A stretch of 64,000 nucleotides of DNA, from positions 186,001 through 250,000 of the forward strand of contig NZ_JAAVTX010000007.1 of assembly GCF_012163145.1 (NCBI RefSeq). The letters are read 5' to 3'. Source of the DNA: Falsiroseomonas frigidaquae. GTDB lineage: Bacteria > Pseudomonadota > Alphaproteobacteria > Acetobacterales > Acetobacteraceae. The notes under the pieces were generated by a model. That model worked only from the letters and a program-made list of their open reading frames with translations, made no database searches and was not told the origin of the DNA. The position numbers and the translations under genes are program-made. The stretch's first letter is position 1; the number at the start of each line of letters is the position of its first letter. Below, in pieces: positions 1 through 7,970 of the stretch.

Positions 1-1
1 G

Positions 2-616
2 GACCGCGCGGAGGAACTGGCCGCCAGCCGCGCCCTGCTGCTGCAGGAGGTGAACCACCGCGTCGCCAACAGCCTGCAGATCATCGCCAGCCTGACGCGC
101 CTGCAGGAAGGCGCGGTTGCCGACCCCGCGGCCCGCGCCGCGCTGGCGGCGGTGCGCCACCGCATCGCCGCCGTCGCCCAGGTGCACCGCCGGCTGTACA
201 CCTCGGCGGATGTACGCTCCGTCGCGCTGAACGATTATCTCGGCGGCCTGCTGGTGGAGATCGGCCGCAGCGTGGAAACGGCACGCATCGATTTCACCGG
301 CGCGCCACTGGAAGTGCCGCCGGACCGCGCCGTCTCGCTCGGCGTCATCCTGTCCGAGCTGGTCACCAACGCGCTGAAATATGCCTACCCCGACACGCCG
401 GAGGGCGGCCCGATCCGGGTGACGCTGGCGATGGAGGGTGCGGATGGCGTGCTGCGGGTGGAAGATGACGGTGTCGGCGGCGCCGGCGCCGACCTGCCGG
501 CCGGCACAGGCCTCGGTGGACGGATCGTGCAGGCAATGGCGTCCACCATCGGCGGGCTGGTGGAATTCGCCGGCGGGCCCGGGTCCTGCATCACGGTGCG
601 CTTCGCCCTGGGGTGA
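2..616 (+). CDS. HWE/HisKA_2-type sensor histidine kinase, C-terminal part (gene starts before window)
   Basis: The reading frame is open from base 2, so the gene begins upstream; 204 residues are visible. They hold the dimerisation and ATP-binding parts of a sensor kinase. The phospho-acceptor motif EVNHRVANSLQ has its His at visible residue 19. The N box (LVTNALKYAYP) is near 120, the G1 box (DDGVGGAG) near 155 and the GTGLGG box near 168. The NHR motif and the short dimerisation helix are typical of HisKA_2/HWE kinases of alphaproteobacteria. The sensor domain lies outside the window. The gene runs tail to tail with the CheB-CheR-kinase fusion, only 9 bases apart. No response regulator is visible, so its partner is unknown. 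Confidence 0.9.
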   Translation, partial: DRAEELAASRALLLQEVNHRVANSLQIIASLTRLQEGAVADPAARAALAAVRHRIAAVAQVHRRLYTSADVRSVALNDYLGGLLVEIGRSVETARIDFTGAPLEVPPDRAVSLGVILSELVTNALKYAYPDTPEGGPIRVTLAMEGADGVLRVEDDGVGGAGADLPAGTGLGGRIVQAMASTIGGLVEFAGGPGSCITVRFALG

Positions 617-625
617 AGCGGCCGG

Positions 626-3600
626 TCAGTGCCCCTTGCCGTTGGCACGAGGAGACGTGGCGACCGGCAGAGTGGCGACCGGCGGCGTGGCGCCACGCAC
701 CATCGGCAGAGACACCGGCGCGCCGCGGAGCGGCAGTTCGAGCGTCGTCACGCGCTTACCATCCGCCTGGACCTGGCTCATGGTGCCGCCGAGGTCGTGC
801 TTCAGCAGGCGGTTGATCAGTTCCGTGCCGAAGCCGCGGCGTTCCTGGCCCTGGGCCGCTGGCGGCCCGCGCAGCTCAAGCCAGGCGATATGCAACCGCT
901 CGTCCGCGCCCTTCCCTTCCACCGTCCAGTTGATCCGCAGCTGCCCGGGCGAGACGGAAAGCGCGCCGTGCCGGGCGGCGTTGGTGGCCAGCTCGTGCAG
1001 CACCATGCCCAGGGCCAGCGCCATCTTCGGCCGCAGCGGCACCGCGGCGCCGCCGAAGCTGATGCGGTCCGGCCGGTCGTTGTGCGGCGCAAGCTCCTTG
1101 GCGACCAGCGCCTCCAGGTCCACCGCCGTCCAGCCCTGTTCGCCGACGAGTTCATGCGCCCGCGCCAGCGCCTTGATGCGCCCGCTGAATGCGGCCGCGA
1201 AATCCTCGAGCGACCTGGCGTGGCGCAGCGTGCTGGTCGAGACGGCCTGGACCACCTGCAGCATGTTGCGGACCCGGTGGTTCAGCTCATCCACCAGCGT
1301 GCTGAGGATCTCACCCTCCACCACCTTGGTGACGTCGAAGAAGGTCAGCACCACGCCATCCACATCGCCCTCCGCAGTGCGGTAGGGCAGCAGGCGCATC
1401 AGGTAATGGACATGGCCGTCCCGCGCGGTGACGCGGCGTTCCACGGCGGTGCGCTCATCCAGCACGCGGCGCACCTCCCGCCGCAGGTCCACCTTGTCGA
1501 GATGGCCGGCGAAGTCGGTCACCGGGCGGCCCCGATCGGCGGGCATCAGGTTGAAGATGCTGGTCACCGCCGGGGTGAAGCTGCGGATCACCAGGTGGCG
1601 GTCGAGGAACAGCGTCGCGATCTGCGTGCTGTCGAACAGGTTCCGCAGATCGGCCTTCGACCGATCCAGCTCGTCGATCTTGACGGAAAGTTCGGTATTG
1701 GACGCGCGCAGCTCCTCATTCACCGATTGCAGCTCCTCCTTCGAGGTTTCCAGCTCCTCGTTGGTGGATTGCAGCTCCTCGTTCACCGAGACCATTTCCT
1801 CGTTCGCTGAGGTCAGTTCCTCGGTCGCCGTCTCGTATTCCTCGGTGGTCGATTGCAGCTTCTCGCGCGTGTCACGCAGCTCGCGCTCCAGCAGCAGCAG
1901 ATGGTCCTGCCCCGCGGTATCCAGCGAAACGGCGGCCGTGTCGGCGCCGGGGATGTCGGCAAAGACGACCAGGAATTGGCGCTCGGGCACATCCCGCGCG
2001 CCCATCGGCGTCACGGTCAGGGCGATGCTGATGCGGCGTTCGCCCTCCTCGATCTCGACCAGCGGGCGCCGTACCTCGGCCTGCGTCTCCATTGCCTCGC
2101 GCAGCACGGCCCGCAGCGCGAAGCGCAAGCCGGGCCGGGCCATGGCCACGAGCTGGCGGCTCGGCCGGCCGGCGGCGGGTTCCAGGTAGCGTCCCAGATG
2201 CGCGGATTGGTGCAGCACGTCGCCATCCCGGTTCACCACCACATGGGCCGGGGAGAAGCGGTCCAGCACCAGCGCCTCCGCCGATTGCCGCAGCTCCGTG
2301 CCACGCTGCGGCGCCGGCGGGCGCAGCAGGGCGCGCGAGGGCCAGATGCGCACCGGGCCCCGCGGATTCGCCAGCAGCCGCGCGGCCGGTCCGTCCACAG
2401 CCACGTCGTCCCGCCGACGGTAGATGCGGTTGGCCTTGTCCTCCGCCACGAACAGCTCGGCATGGCGAAGGATGGTCTCGGCGATGCCGAGGAACAGGAA
2501 GCCGCCAGGCCGCAGCGCATAGTGGAACAGCGGGATCACCTGGTCCTGCAGGCCCGGACCCAGATAGATCATCAGGTTGCGGCAGGAGATGAGGTCGATG
2601 CGGGAGAAGGGCGGATCATTGATCAGGCTGTGCGGCGAGAAGACACACAGGTCGCGAAGCGGCTTCGCCACCGCGAAGCTTGCCGCATCGGCGTTGAAGT
2701 GCCGCGCCAGCCGCTCGGGCGACAGGCTGGCCAGCAGCGCACCGGGGTAGCGGCCGCGCCGCGCCGTGGCCAGGGCGGCCTCATCGATGTCGGTGGCGAA
2801 GATCTGCGCCCGCGGGCCACCCGGATGCGCTTCCATCTGCTCGCGCAGCAGGATCGCGAGGGAATAGGCCTCCTCCCCGGTGGCGCAGCCGGGAACCCAG
2901 ACGCGCACCACCTCCTCCGGCCCACGATCCTTGAACAGCTGGGGGATGACATTGTCGCCAAGGGCCGAGAAGGCATCGGGATCGCGGAAGAAGCTGGTGA
3001 CACCGATCAGCAGGTCCTGGAACAGGTGCCGCGCCTCCTCGGCATCGACACGCAGCCGCGCCGTATAGGCATCCAGCCCCGGCAGGCGCAGCACATGGAT
3101 GCGGCGCTGCACACGGCGGAAGAAGGTGCGGTCCTTGTAGCCGGCGAAATCATGCCCCACGGCCGAATGCAGGATCTTGGCGATGGTCGCCTGCGCCGTG
3201 GCGGCGGCCTCGCTGCTCAGTCGTTCATAGGCCGGTTCGTCGAAGGTCTTCAGCAATTCGGCCAGCCTTGCCGCCATCTTTTCCGACGGCACCACCAGAT
3301 CCACCACGCCGGCGGCGATGGCGCTGTGCGGCATGTCGCCGAATTGCGGCGTGGTGCCATTGGTGCCCTGCGCCATGGTCAGGCCACCGGCAGTCTTGAT
3401 GGCCTTCAGCCCCAGCGTGCCGTCGCTGCCGCTGCCGGACAGCACGATGCCGATGGCGCAATGCTGCTGGTCCTCCGCCATGGACGCCAGGAAGACGTCG
3501 ATCGGATGGCGCTCATGTACGCGGTCGACGGGCTGCTGGCGCAGCACGATACGGCCGTCCTTCAACGTGATGATGGCGTTCTGCTGCAGCACATAGACAT

Positions 3601-3829
3601 GGCCCGCCTGCACCTGCTGGCCGTCCTCCGCCACATGGATCGGCAGGGTCGTGCAGTCCGCCAGGATCGCGGGCATCGCACTGAGATGGCCGCGGGCGAG
3701 ATGCGTCACGACGATGAACGCCATGGGCAATGGCTGTCGCAGGCCGCGGAAGAGCGACCGGAGCGCCTCCACCCCACCGGCCGAGGCGCCGATGCCGACG
3801 ACGGGGAAACGCAGCGCGGAACTGGTCAT
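626..3829 (-). CDS. CheB-CheR-PAS-HWE histidine kinase fusion protein
   Basis: A 1067-residue hybrid signalling protein, probably cytoplasmic because no membrane segment is seen. Residues about 5-190 form a CheB methylesterase without a receiver domain; the triad is probably Ser16 (GIGASAGG), His43 and Asp136 (SGSGSDG). Residues about 205-475 form a CheR methyltransferase with the SAM motif PGCATGEE at 313-320. A divergent PAS-like stretch lies near 515-630. A long coiled coil with repeated EELQS/NEEL heptads covers about 643-735, and a PAS domain about 735-840. A HisKA_2/HWE kinase follows, with phospho-His851 (LNHRVRNM) and N box LHELATNAARHG near 945. No receiver domain is attached. Such fusions are known in alphaproteobacteria; their targets are mostly unknown. 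The start has a good ribosome site (GACAGGACA), which can base-pair with upstream leader segments (see regulatory entry). Confidence 0.93.
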   Translation of the reverse strand: MTSSALRFPVVGIGASAGGVEALRSLFRGLRQPLPMAFIVVTHLARGHLSAMPAILADCTTLPIHVAEDGQQVQAGHVYVLQQNAIITLKDGRIVLRQQPVDRVHERHPIDVFLASMAEDQQHCAIGIVLSGSGSDGTLGLKAIKTAGGLTMAQGTNGTTPQFGDMPHSAIAAGVVDLVVPSEKMAARLAELLKTFDEPAYERLSSEAAATAQATIAKILHSAVGHDFAGYKDRTFFRRVQRRIHVLRLPGLDAYTARLRVDAEEARHLFQDLLIGVTSFFRDPDAFSALGDNVIPQLFKDRGPEEVVRVWVPGCATGEEAYSLAILLREQMEAHPGGPRAQIFATDIDEAALATARRGRYPGALLASLSPERLARHFNADAASFAVAKPLRDLCVFSPHSLINDPPFSRIDLISCRNLMIYLGPGLQDQVIPLFHYALRPGGFLFLGIAETILRHAELFVAEDKANRIYRRRDDVAVDGPAARLLANPRGPVRIWPSRALLRPPAPQRGTELRQSAEALVLDRFSPAHVVVNRDGDVLHQSAHLGRYLEPAAGRPSRQLVAMARPGLRFALRAVLREAMETQAEVRRPLVEIEEGERRISIALTVTPMGARDVPERQFLVVFADIPGADTAAVSLDTAGQDHLLLLERELRDTREKLQSTTEEYETATEELTSANEEMVSVNEELQSTNEELETSKEELQSVNEELRASNTELSVKIDELDRSKADLRNLFDSTQIATLFLDRHLVIRSFTPAVTSIFNLMPADRGRPVTDFAGHLDKVDLRREVRRVLDERTAVERRVTARDGHVHYLMRLLPYRTAEGDVDGVVLTFFDVTKVVEGEILSTLVDELNHRVRNMLQVVQAVSTSTLRHARSLEDFAAAFSGRIKALARAHELVGEQGWTAVDLEALVAKELAPHNDRPDRISFGGAAVPLRPKMALALGMVLHELATNAARHGALSVSPGQLRINWTVEGKGADERLHIAWLELRGPPAAQGQERRGFGTELINRLLKHDLGGTMSQVQADGKRVTTLELPLRGAPVSLPMVRGATPPVATLPVATSPRANGKGH

Positions 3830-3911
3830 GCTGTCCTGTCAGTTATGGCGGGCCCTGAGCCGTATCGCCGAAACAGCGTCCCCCTGCCGACAGGACATCG
3901 GCGAGGACAGC
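3830..3911 (-). promoter_or_regulatory. Leader of CheB-CheR fusion with two alternative anti-Shine-Dalgarno segments
   Basis: Read on the minus strand, the bases just before the ATG are GACAGGACAGC (3840 to 3830), which contain the ribosome site. TGTCCTGTC at 3897-3889 is a perfect 9-base complement to GACAGGACA. GCTGTCCT at 3911-3904 is a perfect 8-base complement to AGGACAGC. Only one of these can pair at a time. Either pairing would hide the ribosome site, so this is a candidate translational switch. The complementarity is seen directly; the function is inference. Confidence 0.35.
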
Positions 3912-4010
3912 TTTGTGGATGTCATGTCACCATCAGCCAGCAAAGTCGCCCGAATTCCGTTCGCCGACCGGGCGAGTCGATCACGCTGGCGTGACGGAAC
4001 GGCGCATGCC

Positions 4011-5015
4011 TCAGGCGCCCTGCATCTGCACCTTCTCCGCCTTGTCGTCGGCGGCATGGTGGAAGTTGCTGCGCTGGTAGCCGGTCATGAAATCCGGGTA
4101 GGTGATCGGCGGTTCACGCCCCGTTCTGTCATCCGCCGGGCTGCTATCCGCCGTGATCGGCGCCATCACGGCCCGGTAGCCGGCATCCATGAAGAACGGA
4201 ATGGCGTAGCGTTCGCGGCCGGACCGGTTGATGACGCGGTGCGGCGTGGCCAGGAAGCGCTTGTCCGTCCAGCGCCGCAGCATCATGCCGCCATTGATCA
4301 GCAACGCGCCTTCCGGCGCCGGCGCATCCACCCATTCGCCACTGGGCATCCGCAGCGAAAGGCCAGGAATGCGGTTCTGCGCCAGGATGGTCATGAAGCT
4401 GGTATCGACATGCGGCGCGATGCCGAACTCGTTCTCCGGCGCCGTCGGTTCCTGCTGCGGGTAGTGCGACATCCGCAGCGTGTACATCGGCTCGTCGAAA
4501 TAGGGCGCGAAGAAGCCGGGCTCCAGGCCCAGCGCGCGCGCATACAGCGGCAGCAGGCGCAGGCCGAGACCCTCGAAGGCATCGCAGGCCTGCAGCACCT
4601 GTTCCCGGAAGCCGGGCAGCTCGGGCCACTGGTTGCGGCCACGGAAGCGCACATTGGCCAGCACGTCCGGATGATCCGCCGGCAGGTCGCGCTTGAAGAA
4701 GATCGCTTCGTTGGCATTGGGCAGCGCCACATCGCCCACCGCATTCACTCGCGTGGTGGCGCCACGCATCGGCATGTAGCCGATGTTGTGCTCGTTGATC
4801 TTCAGCGCCAGCTTCGCCTCGATCGGCTGCGCGTGGAACCGCTCCGCCGCCTCGAAGGTCGCATCCAGCAGCGATTGCGGAATGCCGTGGTTGCGGACGA
4901 AGTAGAAGCCGACCTCGGTGAAGGCGCGGCGCAGTTCCTCCCCCAGCCGGTCCAGCGCGCCGGGCGCGCCGTCCTGCAGCGGCGCCAGGTCCAGGACGGG
5001 AATCTGCTCGCTCAT
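4011..5015 (-). CDS. Isopenicillin N synthase-like 2-oxoglutarate/Fe(II) oxygenase
   Basis: A 334-residue non-haem iron dioxygenase of the isopenicillin N synthase/2OG-Fe(II) family. The N-terminal DIOX_N part (residues about 5-125) includes the conserved FYFVRNHGIP. The iron ligands are His202 and Asp204 (HVD) plus His259 (TPHRVIN); Arg269 of ERYAIPFF is the likely co-substrate-binding residue. The start has a clear ribosome site (GGAGG) 8 bases upstream. The Bug-type binding protein gene lies 62 bases upstream on the same strand, so the two may be co-transcribed. Family members hydroxylate or desaturate many small molecules; the substrate cannot be deduced. True isopenicillin N synthase activity is unlikely, because no peptide-synthetase gene is nearby. 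Confidence 0.88.
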   Translation of the reverse strand: MSEQIPVLDLAPLQDGAPGALDRLGEELRRAFTEVGFYFVRNHGIPQSLLDATFEAAERFHAQPIEAKLALKINEHNIGYMPMRGATTRVNAVGDVALPNANEAIFFKRDLPADHPDVLANVRFRGRNQWPELPGFREQVLQACDAFEGLGLRLLPLYARALGLEPGFFAPYFDEPMYTLRMSHYPQQEPTAPENEFGIAPHVDTSFMTILAQNRIPGLSLRMPSGEWVDAPAPEGALLINGGMMLRRWTDKRFLATPHRVINRSGRERYAIPFFMDAGYRAVMAPITADSSPADDRTGREPPITYPDFMTGYQRSNFHHAADDKAEKVQMQGA

Positions 5016-5077
5016 CGCTTTGCCTCCACTGGCCAGGATCGAAGGCTGTCACCCACCCCGGCTGCGCGCAAGCCGCC

Positions 5078-6061
5078 TCACGCCGGCAGCAGGTTGAGCC
5101 GCCCCAGAAGCGCGCGTTCGTCGATCATCGCCTGCTGCATGGCGGCGCGGTAGCTGGCGCCATCGGCGAGCATCAGCGGCTGGTCGAGCCGGGCGAGGAA
5201 TTCCACGTGGCGCGGGTCCTGCGCCGCGGCGCGGAACGCCTCCGCCAGCACGGCGACGATGGCGGGGTCCATGCCGGCGGGGCCGATCAGGCCGCCGGGG
5301 CTGTCGATCACGATGTTCATGCCCAGGTCGCGCAGCGTCGGCACGTTCGGGAAGCGCGCGGCGCGGGCGGAGCTGTACAGCGCCAGCAGCCGCAACTGCC
5401 CGCTGAGCACCAGCGGCGCCCAGCCCGAGGATTCCGAGGCGAAGTGGATCTCGCCGCCGAGCAGCGCGCGCAGCGTGTCCGAGGTGCCGCGATAGGGCAC
5501 ATGCTGCCAGGTCACGTCGCTCGCCAGGCCGATACGCTCCATCGCCAGGTGCTGGGTGGAGCCGATGCCGAGCGTGCCGTAGTTCAGCTTGCCGGGACTG
5601 GCGCGGGCATGGTCCAGCAGTTCCGGCAGCGTCCGCCATGGCGCATCGGCGCGCACCACCGTGCCCATGACGAAGCCGGTGATCTGCAGGATGTAGGTGA
5701 GGTCGTCGATCGGGTGGTAGGGTGGGCGCGGGTTCAGCAGCATCTGCCGCACCACGCCCATATGCATCTGGGAAATGGTGGTGCCATCCGGCCGCGCATC
5801 CTTCAGCGCCATCGCGCCCAGGATGCCGGCGGCGCCCGGCCGGTTCTCCACCACCACGGATTGCCCGAACCGCTGGCCCACCAGATCCGCCAGGATGCGG
5901 AAGCCACCATCGGCGGGGCCGCCGGGCGTCCAGGGGATGATCAGGCGGATCGGCCGGTCCGGAAAACGCGACTGCGCCAGCGCGGGCGCGGCGAGGCCCG
6001 ACAGGATGGCGCCCCCCGACAGGATAGTGCCCAGCGTCGCGCGGCGCGTAGTGTGGTGCAT
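5078..6061 (-). CDS. Tripartite tricarboxylate transporter solute-binding protein (Bug family)
   Basis: A 327-residue periplasmic binding protein. The ATG at 6061 was chosen over an earlier in-frame start because it has a GGAGGG ribosome site and begins directly with the signal peptide (MHHTTRRATLG, a possible twin-arginine motif, cleavage after PALA). The mature start (FPDRPIRLIIPWTPGGPAD) is the Bug family hallmark; VENRPGAAGILGA follows in the first lobe. Such proteins deliver carboxylates to TctAB permeases, but no tctA or tctB is in the window, so this is an orphan, as is common in betaproteobacteria and Acetobacteraceae. The downstream oxygenase may share its transcript. Confidence 0.9.
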   Translation of the reverse strand: MHHTTRRATLGTILSGGAILSGLAAPALAQSRFPDRPIRLIIPWTPGGPADGGFRILADLVGQRFGQSVVVENRPGAAGILGAMALKDARPDGTTISQMHMGVVRQMLLNPRPPYHPIDDLTYILQITGFVMGTVVRADAPWRTLPELLDHARASPGKLNYGTLGIGSTQHLAMERIGLASDVTWQHVPYRGTSDTLRALLGGEIHFASESSGWAPLVLSGQLRLLALYSSARAARFPNVPTLRDLGMNIVIDSPGGLIGPAGMDPAIVAVLAEAFRAAAQDPRHVEFLARLDQPLMLADGASYRAAMQQAMIDERALLGRLNLLPA

Positions 6062-6228
6062 GCCCTGCCCTCCGGATCGTGCCGGCATTTGGGCAAGCCC
6101 CGGGCGCGACGGCAAGCAACTTTGGCGGTTCGCTGCGGAAACCGTGTCGCGGACCTCGCCATGCCGCGCAATCGCCATGAAACCGTGGCTGGCTAGAAGG
6201 TGCCGGCGTTCAACCGGGACCCACTGCC

Positions 6229-6720
6229 ATGCGCCTCGCCTGTCTTCCCCTGCTCACCCTCGCCTTCACCGCGCCCGCCTTCACGGCACCGGCCATGTCG
6301 CAGCAATACTGGCTGCCGAACGGGCCGGGTGGCACCACCTGGAACAACCCGCAGGGCTCGTTCAACGGCACGGTCTATGAGCACATGCTGCAGCGCCACG
6401 CGCAGCGCCTGCAATGGGACCGCGAGCGCCGGGCCGCCTCGGGCGGCGTGCCGGTGGCGGCGCGCGGGTCCGACCCGTCCTTCGCGCTGCGCAACGCCGG
6501 CCGCGCGACGATCCGGGAGGTCTATGTCTCCGCCTCCCGCGACAGCGCCTGGGGCGCGGACCGGCTCGGCCGGTCGGTGCTGGCGCCGGGGCAGAGCCTG
6601 GTGGTGCGGCTGCCGGCGGGGCAATGCCTCAACGACCTGCGGATCGTCACCATGGATGGGCAGGCGCAGGAACGGCGGCAGGTGAATACCTGTGCGCTGA
6701 CGGAGCTCGCGGTGAACTGA
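6229..6720 (+). CDS. Secreted protein of unknown function
   Basis: A 163-residue protein that I do not recognise. It starts with a signal peptide (MRLACLPLLTLAFTAPAF, cleavage near APAMS-Q). The mature part is rich in Trp, Asn and Gly at first (NGPGGTTWNNPQGSFNG), then Arg-rich. The C-terminal half looks like a small beta-rich domain (ALRNAGRATIREVYVS, followed by VVRLPAGQCLNDLRIVTMDG) with two Cys that could form a disulphide. This second half resembles the beta-domains that describe structural responses such as Tat-exported small proteins, but I cannot assign a family. It is convergent with the MFS gene, 5 bases away. Confidence 0.7.
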   Translation: MRLACLPLLTLAFTAPAFTAPAMSQQYWLPNGPGGTTWNNPQGSFNGTVYEHMLQRHAQRLQWDRERRAASGGVPVAARGSDPSFALRNAGRATIREVYVSASRDSAWGADRLGRSVLAPGQSLVVRLPAGQCLNDLRIVTMDGQAQERRQVNTCALTELAVN

Positions 6721-6735
6721 GCCCCCTACACCGCG
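6708..6735. terminator. Inverted repeat across two convergent stop codons
   Basis: CGCGGTG (6708-6714) and CACCGCG (6729-6735) form a 7-base stem with a 14-base loop that holds the end of the secreted-protein gene and the end of the MFS gene. There is no U-tract. It may act as a bidirectional terminator; the stem is modest. Confidence 0.35.
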
Positions 6736-7904
6736 CGCCACCAGCGCCGGGTCAGCAGCAGCGCGGCAATCCCCTCCAGCCCGATCACCATGGTGGCGGT
6801 GGGCGCGCCGAGCCACTGCGCCATGACGCCCAGATGCAGGAAGCCAATCAGCCCGAGCCCGATGCAGGCGGACAATACGCCCAGCGCGCGGGACCGCATC
6901 TCGGGCGGCGCGGTGGTATAGACCAGCGTCGCCTGCATGGCCGCGAAGGCGGCGCTGCCGACGCCCACCAGCAGCAGCGCCAGCGCCGCCGGCAGCACCG
7001 CGGTTGCGGCGGCGAAAAGGACGAACATGCCGCAATACAGCGCGGTGCCGCCGACATAGATGGCGCGGTACCAGGCCGGCCGCACCAGCGGCACCAGCAG
7101 CGCGGCGCCCACCAGCGCCCCCAGCCCGTCCATCCCCGCCAGCAGCCCCACCCCATCGGCGCCGAGGCGCAACTGCTCCTGCCCGATCACCGGGACCATG
7201 GAGGAGACCGGCCAGCCGAACAGGTTGAAGATCAGCGTGACGATCATCACGCCGGCCATGCCGGGTGTCCGCAGCACCAGGCCAAAACTCTCCCGCATGT
7301 CGCGCAGCACGCCGCCGGGGCGCGGCGCCAGGGTGCTGCAATGCGCCAGACGCAGCGCCGCCAGCCCCGCCAGCGTGTACAGCCCGACACATAGCAGGAA
7401 GGCCGGCCCCAGCCCGGCGGCGGCCAGGATGGTGCCGCCCACCGCAGGCCCGGCGATGCGGCTGGCATTGTTCGCCACCACGTCGAGCGAGACGGCGCGC
7501 GCCATGCGGCTGGCGCCGACCACGTCGCCCAGCATCATGCGTCGCACCGGGTTGTCCGCCGCCCAGGCGATGCCGCCGAGGAAGCTGGCCACGCCGAGCT
7601 GCCAGACCGCCAGCGAACCGGTCAGCGCCAGCAGGGCGAGCGCCGCCGCCACCACGCCCTGCACCGCCAGCATCAGGATCAGCGCGGAACGCCGCTGCAC
7701 CCGGTCCGCCGCCACGCCGAGGAAGGCGCCGAACAACCCCATCGGCAGCAGCCGCAGCAGCGTCATCATGGCGACCAGGAAGGCGGATTGCGTCTGCTGC
7801 CAGACCACCACGCCGATCACCAGCATCTCCAGCCAGCGCGCGACGGAGACCAGCAGCCCCACCAGCAGGATGCGCCGGAAATCGGGCACGCCCAGTACGT
7901 TCAA
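6726..7904 (-). CDS. Major facilitator superfamily transporter
   Basis: A 392-residue inner-membrane protein with about 11-12 hydrophobic helices throughout. The N-terminal half contains the loop 2-3 motif GVAADRVQRRSALI, a variant of the MFS motif GxxxDRxGRR. The closest type seems to be the Bcr/EntS-like MFS_3 exporter group (transmembrane secretion effectors). It ends convergently with the secreted-protein gene. The malonyl-CoA decarboxylase gene lies upstream on the same strand, separated by 66 bases that contain a strong hairpin, so it is probably a separate transcript. The substrate is unknown. Confidence 0.87.
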   Translation of the reverse strand: MNVLGVPDFRRILLVGLLVSVARWLEMLVIGVVVWQQTQSAFLVAMMTLLRLLPMGLFGAFLGVAADRVQRRSALILMLAVQGVVAAALALLALTGSLAVWQLGVASFLGGIAWAADNPVRRMMLGDVVGASRMARAVSLDVVANNASRIAGPAVGGTILAAAGLGPAFLLCVGLYTLAGLAALRLAHCSTLAPRPGGVLRDMRESFGLVLRTPGMAGVMIVTLIFNLFGWPVSSMVPVIGQEQLRLGADGVGLLAGMDGLGALVGAALLVPLVRPAWYRAIYVGGTALYCGMFVLFAAATAVLPAALALLLVGVGSAAFAAMQATLVYTTAPPEMRSRALGVLSACIGLGLIGFLHLGVMAQWLGAPTATMVIGLEGIAALLLTRRWWRAV

Positions 7905-7919
7905 GCTGCCTGTCCATTT

Positions 7920-7950
7920 CCCGCCCTGGCGCTGATCCTTGCAGGGCGGG
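7920..7950 (-). terminator. GC-rich hairpin between malonyl-CoA decarboxylase and MFS genes
   Basis: CCCGCCCTG (7920-7928) and CAGGGCGGG (7942-7950) form a perfect 9-base stem with a 13-base loop, 20 bases after the decarboxylase stop codon. There is no U-tract. It most likely ends the nnr-decarboxylase transcript. Confidence 0.5.
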
Positions 7951-7970
7951 CCGGGCTGCTCAACCCGGGG

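Noticed and set aside
1853-3994. Long plus-strand open frame opposite the CheB-CheR fusion
   Set aside because: It has low-complexity His/Gln/Arg-rich translation and no family motif, while the opposite strand encodes a clear multi-domain protein. High GC makes long antisense frames common.
4011-5015. Beta-lactam biosynthesis from the isopenicillin N synthase-like gene
   Set aside because: The family is broad, and no peptide synthetase, acyltransferase or epimerase gene lies nearby.
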